Below, piece after piece: positions 59,555 to 64,000 of a stretch of DNA of 64,000 bases. The notes beneath the pieces were generated by a model, which saw only the letters and a program-made list of their open reading frames with translations, searched no databases and had not been told where the DNA came from. The stretch comes from Mycobacterium gordonae (GTDB taxonomy: Bacteria; Actinomycetota; Actinomycetes; Mycobacteriales; Mycobacteriaceae), in contig NZ_LKTM01000001.1 of the NCBI RefSeq assembly GCF_001417955.2, forward strand, positions 186,001 through 250,000. The letters are read 5' to 3'. The first letter of the stretch is position 1. Each line of letters begins with the position of its first letter. A program made the translations under genes and the position numbers.

Positions 59555-60454
59555 ATGACGAAATGGACTGCCGCCGACATTCCCGACCAGACCGGACGAA
59601 CGGCTGTGGTCACCGGCGCCAACACCGGCCTGGGTTTGGAAACCGCTACCGCCCTTGCCGCCCACGGCGCACGCGTGGTGCTCGCCGTGCGCAACCTGGG
59701 AAAGGGCAAGCAGGCCGTCGACCGGATCACGACTGCGACGCCGGGAGCCGACGTGTCGCTGCAAGAACTCGACCTCGGCTCACTGGCGTCCGTGCGCGAG
59801 GCCGCGGCGCAACTGCGTGCCACCCACGACCGTATCGACCTGTTGATCAACAACGCCGGCGTTATGTACCCGCCCAAGTCGACCACGGCGGACGGTTTCG
59901 AAATGCAGTTCGGCACAAATCATCTGGGCCACTTCGCGTTGACCGGGCTGCTGTTGGACCGGCTGCTGCCAGTCCCGGGGTCGCGGGTTGTGACGGTCAG
60001 CAGCGTCGGTCACCGCATCCGCGCCGCGATCCATTTCGACGACCTGCAGTGGGAGCGCAGTTACAGCAGGGTCGGCGCGTACGGGCAGTCCAAGCTCGCG
60101 AATTTGCTCTTCACGTACGAACTGCAGCGCCGCCTGGCCCCACACGGCACGACCATCGCGGTGGCGGCCCACCCCGGTGTTTCAGACACCGAGCTGACCC
60201 GGCACCTGCCGACGCTGATCGGCCTGCTGGGCAAGCCGTTCTTTCAGCCCGCCGAACTCGGCGCCCTGCCCACGCTGCGGGCCGCCGCGGACCCCGGCGT
60301 CCAGGGGGGCCAGTACTACGGGCCCGACGGGTTCCAGGAAGTCCGCGGGTACCCGAAACTCGTTGCCTCCAGCGCACAGTCGCACGACGTGGAACTGCAG
60401 CGCCGGCTGTGGGCGGTGTCCGAGGAGCTCACCGGGGTCAGCTACGACGTCTAG
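59555..60454 (+). CDS. SDR family oxidoreductase (retinol-dehydrogenase-like)
   Basis: A 299-residue extended-helix SDR: TAVVTGANTGLGLETATALAAHGARVVLAVRN, LLINNAGVMYPPKSTTADGFEMQFGTNHLGHFALTGLLL, TVSSVGHRI and YGQSKLANLLFTYEL (Tyr-x3-Lys). It resembles RDH/WWOX-type reductases. Arg after strand two favours NADP(H). The ATG follows GAGGAG at eight bases and was chosen over a start 22 codons upstream. Probably repressed by the divergent TetR. Confidence 0.92.
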   Translation: MTKWTAADIPDQTGRTAVVTGANTGLGLETATALAAHGARVVLAVRNLGKGKQAVDRITTATPGADVSLQELDLGSLASVREAAAQLRATHDRIDLLINNAGVMYPPKSTTADGFEMQFGTNHLGHFALTGLLLDRLLPVPGSRVVTVSSVGHRIRAAIHFDDLQWERSYSRVGAYGQSKLANLLFTYELQRRLAPHGTTIAVAAHPGVSDTELTRHLPTLIGLLGKPFFQPAELGALPTLRAAADPGVQGGQYYGPDGFQEVRGYPKLVASSAQSHDVELQRRLWAVSEELTGVSYDV

Positions 60455-60472
60455 ACCCGACAGAATGGGTCG

Positions 60473-61411
60473 ATGCAGGCGCTGCGGAACATCATCCTGT
60501 TGACATCCATTGCCGCGGCGGCGCTGGTCGGCTGCGGCACGGTGGCGCCCGGCGGCCGGCCCGCGCCGGTGGCAGGCTCCAGCGGCGACTTCGCCGGGCC
60601 GGTGGACATCGGCAATGGCCGGCATCTGTACCTGCAATGCCGTGGCCGCGGCGCACCGACCGTCATTCTGGAATCCGGCTACCACAATTCGTCGGACCCG
60701 TGGAGTCAGTCCGACGCCACCGAGCCTGCCAGGGGACCCGCGGTGTTGCCCGCGCTGGCCGGCCCGCACCGGGTTTGCGCCTACGACCGGCCCGGGACTT
60801 TGCGCAACTCCGACCCGCCCACCCTCTCCGATCGCAGCTCATCGGTACCGATGCCGCGCACGGCGAGCGACGTGGTCAGCGATCTGCATACGCTGCTGGA
60901 GGCCGCGCACCTGCCGGGCCCGTACGTGCTGGTCGGTCACTCGCTGGGCGGGCTGTTCATTCGGCTGTATGCGCAGACCTACCCCGCGCAGGTGCGGGGA
61001 CTGGTCTTCGTCGACGCGTTCGCGGCCGAGATCCCGGACTTGCTGGGATCCGATTGGCCGGCCTACCGGCGAGCGCTGGACGGACCGTTGCCGCAGTTCA
61101 CTGATTCGCCGTCCTTCGAAATCGTCGACATCGATCGCAGTGTCGCGCAGGTCCTCGCGGCACCGGCGCTGCCACCAGTTCCGGCTGCCGTGCTGACCAG
61201 GACGGAGCCGTTCATCATTCCGCCCGACCTCCCCGCCGAGAAGGGCGAGGAATTGGAGCAGGCCTGGCGCGACGCCACCACCGACCTGGTCGCGCTGCGC
61301 CCGCAGACCCCGCGGATCTCGGCGACCGGCAGCGACCACTTCATCCAGGTTCACCAACCTGATTTAGTGGCTGCCAGTGTGGGTTTGGTGATTCAGCGCT
61401 CGGGGAGTTGA
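60473..61411 (+). CDS. alpha/beta hydrolase lipoprotein
   Basis: A 312-residue exported hydrolase. The signal peptide (MQALRNIILLTSIAAAALVG) ends in a lipobox ALVGC with lipidated Cys21, so it should sit on the outer face of the membrane. Fold markers: HLYLQCRGRGAPTVILESGYHN, VCAYDRPGT, the nucleophile elbow in VGHSLGGLFIRLY, and HFIQVHQPDLV for the His. Function unknown: an esterase or lipase acting in the cell envelope. Follows the SDR by 18 bases. Confidence 0.87.
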   Translation: MQALRNIILLTSIAAAALVGCGTVAPGGRPAPVAGSSGDFAGPVDIGNGRHLYLQCRGRGAPTVILESGYHNSSDPWSQSDATEPARGPAVLPALAGPHRVCAYDRPGTLRNSDPPTLSDRSSSVPMPRTASDVVSDLHTLLEAAHLPGPYVLVGHSLGGLFIRLYAQTYPAQVRGLVFVDAFAAEIPDLLGSDWPAYRRALDGPLPQFTDSPSFEIVDIDRSVAQVLAAPALPPVPAAVLTRTEPFIIPPDLPAEKGEELEQAWRDATTDLVALRPQTPRISATGSDHFIQVHQPDLVAASVGLVIQRSGS

Positions 61412-61444
61412 TCGGTACCCTCGCTCAGCGGCGCAGTGTCGGGC

Positions 61445-62050
61445 CTACCCAAGCTCTCGATCCGGCGTTGGATTGCGAGGGGAACCGCAAGCGCCATCCG
61501 CGCTCACCGCTGCGACACTGCCGCTGACAGGTGCTGTCGGGGCATCGCCTCTTCGCCGGTAGGCCGACTCCAGGACTGCTGGAACGTTCGCGAGGTTGCG
61601 GTGCACGGCTGCGAGTTGCTGGAGAGTTGATATTTGTTGACTCGTCACCTGTGCGGCCGCGCGCTCGGCTTCGACCAGAAGTTGCGACGCACCGTCTTTT
61701 GCTTCAGCGACTAGCCTGTCGGCCTCGGTGCGTGCCACCGCCACGATGTCCGCCGCCTCGCCGCGCGCATCACTTTGCATCTGGGTGACTTCGTCGACCG
61801 TGGTGCGCAGTAGTTTCGAGATACGGTGGGCCACTGACTGCGGAGACGTTGACACGTCATACAAGGTGGCGATCTCCGTCTTGAGTGCGACGATCTCCTT
61901 GAGAGCCTCGGCCAATCGGGAGTGCAGCAGCTGGTTTTCATTGAGCAGGGACTGCTTCGCGTGGGCTTCCAGCCAGATGTACTCATCAACCGCGGTCTGT
62001 TCATAGCCATTGCGTGCGCGTGCGAATTTGGGAGCGGCACTAGCTGTCAC
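61445..62050 (-). CDS. DivIVA-like coiled-coil protein
   Basis: A 201-residue protein. The N-terminus (FARARNGYEQTAVDEYIWLEAHAKQSLLNENQLLHSRLAEALKEIVALKTEIATLYDV) follows the DivIVA/Wag31 pattern of a GYxxxxVDxxI head and a heptad coiled coil. Residues about 85-160 are a long Ala/Glu/Gln-rich helix (GEAADIVAVARTEADRLVAEAKDGASQLLVEAERAAAQVT). The tail is disordered. Such proteins mark poles or septa or bend membranes. GTG start chosen at the first family-like residue; the longer frame upstream is inside the neighbouring gene. Confidence 0.75.
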   Translation of the reverse strand: MTASAAPKFARARNGYEQTAVDEYIWLEAHAKQSLLNENQLLHSRLAEALKEIVALKTEIATLYDVSTSPQSVAHRISKLLRTTVDEVTQMQSDARGEAADIVAVARTEADRLVAEAKDGASQLLVEAERAAAQVTSQQISTLQQLAAVHRNLANVPAVLESAYRRRGDAPTAPVSGSVAAVSADGACGSPRNPTPDRELG

Positions 62051-62091
62051 GTGTGGACCTGCCTTGATTGAAAGGGACACGTTTCGCCCGA

Positions 62092-62850
62092 TCAGTCGCC
62101 ACGAGGACCGTGGCCACCGGTAGCGGCGCCACTCGCCGTGTCGGGCCCGCCGGCCGCACCCGCTGCGGCGCCTCCGGTTGCGGTCGCGCCTCCACCTGTG
62201 GCAGCACCTCCGGCTGCGGCAGCGACTCCGAAAATGCCGCATGCCGAGGCCGCGGCCCCACCGGCCCCCGCCATAACTGGTAGGGGAACCGCGAGCGGTA
62301 TCGCACCCGGCGCAGCCAGCGGCACCACCACCGGTACTGGGCCGGGTAGGACTACCGGGTCGGCGACCCCAGCACCCATGAGCACCGGCCCGCCCTTACC
62401 GGCCGGAACCGGAACGGTGCCGGGCACTGGATCGGCAGCGCCGGCCTGCACAACCGGGGCATCCGCACCGCCAACCGCCGCGGCCCCGCCATCGGGTGCA
62501 CCCGCAGCCGCCCCTGCGGCTGCCGCGCCGCCCGCACCAGCCGCGCCCCCGGCGACGACACCCCCGCCGTCGGCGGCAGCCGCTGCACCCGCCGCGCCGG
62601 CACCTGCTGCACCGACAATGGGTAACGCCAAAGGAACAGCGCCGACGATCGGAACAGGCACGGCACCGGCGATCACGGGGCCGGGCAGCGCCATCGCGAC
62701 CGGCGCTGCCTCAGGCGCTGGCTGCTCGACGCAAGCCGGGCCGCCCGCGATGAATGGGACGGCGGCGGACCCTGGGCTAGACGCCAGCGCGCTCCCGCAC
62801 CAGACCCCGCCGGTGAGCACCGATATCTGAAATAGTTGGACTACTTTCAC
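62092..62850 (-). CDS. Ala/Gly/Pro-rich, probably exported protein
   Basis: A 252-residue low-complexity protein: a short hydrophobic N-terminus (MKVVQLFQISVLTGGVWCGSALAS) that looks like a signal peptide with ALAS-type cleavage, followed by runs of Val/Pro/Ala and a Gly/Ala-rich tail. No domain can be named. It lies between, and overlaps or abuts, two minus-strand genes (ATGA start after the AT-richer frame upstream). The opposite strand also has an open Pro/Ala frame, so the strand is not certain. It could be a cell-wall spacer or a glue-like surface protein. Confidence 0.5.
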   Translation of the reverse strand: MKVVQLFQISVLTGGVWCGSALASSPGSAAVPFIAGGPACVEQPAPEAAPVAMALPGPVIAGAVPVPIVGAVPLALPIVGAAGAGAAGAAAAADGGGVVAGGAAGAGGAAAAGAAAGAPDGGAAAVGGADAPVVQAGAADPVPGTVPVPAGKGGPVLMGAGVADPVVLPGPVPVVVPLAAPGAIPLAVPLPVMAGAGGAAASACGIFGVAAAAGGAATGGGATATGGAAAGAAGGPDTASGAATGGHGPRGD

Positions 62851-63122
62851 TGAAATTTCTCCCTCGCTTGGGCGATGGTGATTTCGCCGATTGGTGATTG
62901 GTCCGAACCGTAGGCGGCGGTGCGAACAATTCCTAGACCACCGATTGAGATGGTTATAGAACCGTTGTTTATTGACCGAAGTACATTCGTGTAATTCGCG
63001 ACTTTATGTGAATTGAGCCATTTGTCCGGACTGCCCCAACGGCACGGCTCTGCTCGCTCAGCAACACGATGAGCTGGATATATGCCCAAAATTGGCCAAG
63101 GCGCCGTGGCCCGGGTGAGCAA
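62847..63122 (-). CDS. possible small protein upstream of the Ala/Gly-rich gene
   Basis: An open frame whose last 50 codons (VANYTNVLRSINNGSITISI, then GGLGIVRTAAYGSD and IGEITIAQAREKFQ) look like a beta-rich peptide and end with a TGA overlapping the next ATG. The codons are AT-richer than those of neighbours. The start is uncertain; the first 40 residues are not convincing. The 240 bases between here and the flavoprotein gene are likewise AT-richer and show no other gene. It may be an older or transferred insert. Confidence 0.3.
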   Translation of the reverse strand: MLTRATAPWPILGIYPAHRVAERAEPCRWGSPDKWLNSHKVANYTNVLRSINNGSITISIGGLGIVRTAAYGSDQSPIGEITIAQAREKFQ

Positions 63123-63363
63123 TTGCCGGATCGAACACGACAGGTTCGTCTCACCGCGGATTATTGTATTTCACGGTAGACCGAAATGGTTCAACCAAGA
63201 CCCGATTGTAGTTCCCCGAACAATTTCGTCTGCGTCTGCGCCGAAATGTTACGCACGGATATTGATGGTCGAGCCCGCTGAATTGCCGACTTTATTCGGT
63301 CGGTTGGCGCATCACTCCTGCCAGACACGCATTACCGCAGCGGTGAGTGCTCGGCAGGGCCGG

Positions 63364-64000
63364 CTACTGATTCCCGAGATCTGCGGCGGCGTGTTTGCCG
63401 GCACGCCGACCGGCGTACACGCAGTCGGCGAGTGAGAGCCCGCTGACGTAGGAGTTGGAGCAGATTCCGGTCGCGGTCCGTCCCGCGCTGTACAGGCCGG
63501 GAATCGGCGAACCGGCCTTGTCGAGAACCGCGCCGGTGCCTTCGTCGACGCGGATGCCGCCCAGGGTCAGCATCGGTGTCGGGTTGAGCAGATTCGGCCG
63601 GATCGAGATGTTCAGCAGCGTGAAGGGCGGCTTGCTGATCCGTCGGACGAAGTCCGCCGGCTTGCCGGCCGGGTCCGCGGTCCCGGTGTCGATGGCGCTG
63701 TTGTGCGCCTGCACGGTGGCGACCAGACCGTCGGCGTCGATGCCGGCCCGTTGTGCGACGTCCTGCAGGGAGGCGCCCTTGACCGAGTCGAGGAACATCA
63801 GCGCCGCCGACTGGGCGCGCTGAAACCACAACGGCTGCTTGATCATTTGCTGACGCGCCTCTTTCATCAGCGATGCGTCGGCAAGGAGCCAGCCCTTGCC
63901 GTGGTGGTGCCGCACCATCTGGTAGCCGACTGCCGCGCCGTAGCGGCTCTCGTCGATGATGCGCTGACCCTGCTCGTCGACGATGATTGCACTGATGAAA
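63364..64000 (-). CDS. FAD-binding dehydrogenase, KstD/fumarate reductase type, C-terminal part
   Basis: The last 210 or so residues of a large flavoprotein; its start lies beyond the window. Visible are IIVDEQGQRIIDESRYGAAVGYQM, DADGLVATVQAHNSAID, the Ile-Arg rich substrate region (ISKPPFTLLNISI) and the FAD-binding C-terminal signature TLGGIRVDEGTGAVLDKAG followed by IPGLYSAGRTATGICSNSYVSGLSLADCVYAGRRAG. This pattern is common to 3-ketosteroid delta-1-dehydrogenase-like and flavocytochrome c-like enzymes. It stops with TAG. Which ketone it desaturates cannot be told. Confidence 0.86.
   Translation of the reverse strand, partial: FISAIIVDEQGQRIIDESRYGAAVGYQMVRHHHGKGWLLADASLMKEARQQMIKQPLWFQRAQSAALMFLDSVKGASLQDVAQRAGIDADGLVATVQAHNSAIDTGTADPAGKPADFVRRISKPPFTLLNISIRPNLLNPTPMLTLGGIRVDEGTGAVLDKAGSPIPGLYSAGRTATGICSNSYVSGLSLADCVYAGRRAGKHAAADLGNQ

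Noticed and set aside
59563..61104. A 513-codon plus-strand frame spanning the SDR and the lipoprotein
   Set aside because: Arg/Pro/Ala-rich out-of-frame reading through two convincing genes and the gap between them.
62138..62830. Plus-strand Pro/Ala/Thr-rich frame opposite the Ala/Gly-rich gene
   Set aside because: It has no signal-like N-terminus and no clear ribosome binding site; the minus-strand reading has a signal-like start and fits its neighbours. Kept as an alternative only.
62138..62830. Possible repeat array (CRISPR-like) in the GC-rich low-complexity block
   Set aside because: Repeats are irregular Ala/Pro/Gly codon runs without constant-length spacers.

Overview
The window comes from a high-GC actinobacterium, most likely a Mycolicibacterium/Mycobacterium-type organism. 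The signs are a mycofactocin-type short-chain dehydrogenase, a monomeric isocitrate dehydrogenase, many luciferase-like flavoenzymes, large numbers of fadE/echA/CaiB-type genes, frequent GTG/TTG starts, start codons overlapping stops (GTGA, ATGA, TTGA) and several apparently leaderless genes. No tRNA, rRNA, CRISPR array or insertion sequence was seen.

Region A (1 to about 41.3 kb) is one continuous catabolic island for a branched or cyclic carboxylic acid or terpenoid/steroid-like compound; the substrate cannot be read from the sequence. It holds three class III CoA-transferases, three cytochromes P450, four acyl-CoA dehydrogenases that fall into two types, six divergent crotonases, a MaoC hydratase, six short-chain dehydrogenases, an aldehyde dehydrogenase, two CoA ligases, a thioesterase fused to DUF427, an amidohydrolase, an SMP-30-like lactonase, a luciferase-like oxidoreductase, three SnoaL-like proteins and three TetR regulators. 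Two features stand out. There are two separate DUF35 plus Ltp thiolase-like pairs, the arrangement of known retro-aldolases that shorten steroid side chains. There is also a fused two-domain 2-oxoacid dehydrogenase E1 beside a free lipoyl domain, with no E2 acyltransferase or E3. Nearly every promoter in this island carries an 11-bp element of the form TGT-N5-TGT (typically TGTWYTAYTGT) that includes a -10 hexamer; I did not find it in the promoters examined in the right half of the window. It is probably a shared operator or promoter class that delimits the regulon.

Region B (41.3 to 45.8 kb) is a formate dehydrogenase operon: a catalytic subunit with an in-frame TGA (selenocysteine, followed by a SECIS-like hairpin), an iron-sulfur subunit and the first codons of an NrfD-type membrane subunit. 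The catalytic gene also has a one-base deletion in a T tract. The membrane subunit is cut off and joined directly to the truncated, opposite-strand 3' part of an acetaldehyde dehydrogenase gene. The junction is either a real rearrangement or an assembly chimera.

Region C (45.8 to 50.4 kb) is a phenylpropionate-type meta-cleavage cluster: truncated mhpF and mhpD on the minus strand; mhpA, mhpC and a type I extradiol dioxygenase on the plus strand. A repeated operator lies between the two arms.

Region D (50.4 to 64 kb) contains monomeric isocitrate dehydrogenase, four luciferase-family monooxygenases that suggest organosulfur scavenging, a nitronate monooxygenase with a TetR gene, an SDR, a lipoprotein hydrolase, a DivIVA-like coiled-coil protein, an Ala/Gly-rich probably exported protein, and the 3' part of a KstD-like flavoprotein that runs off the window.
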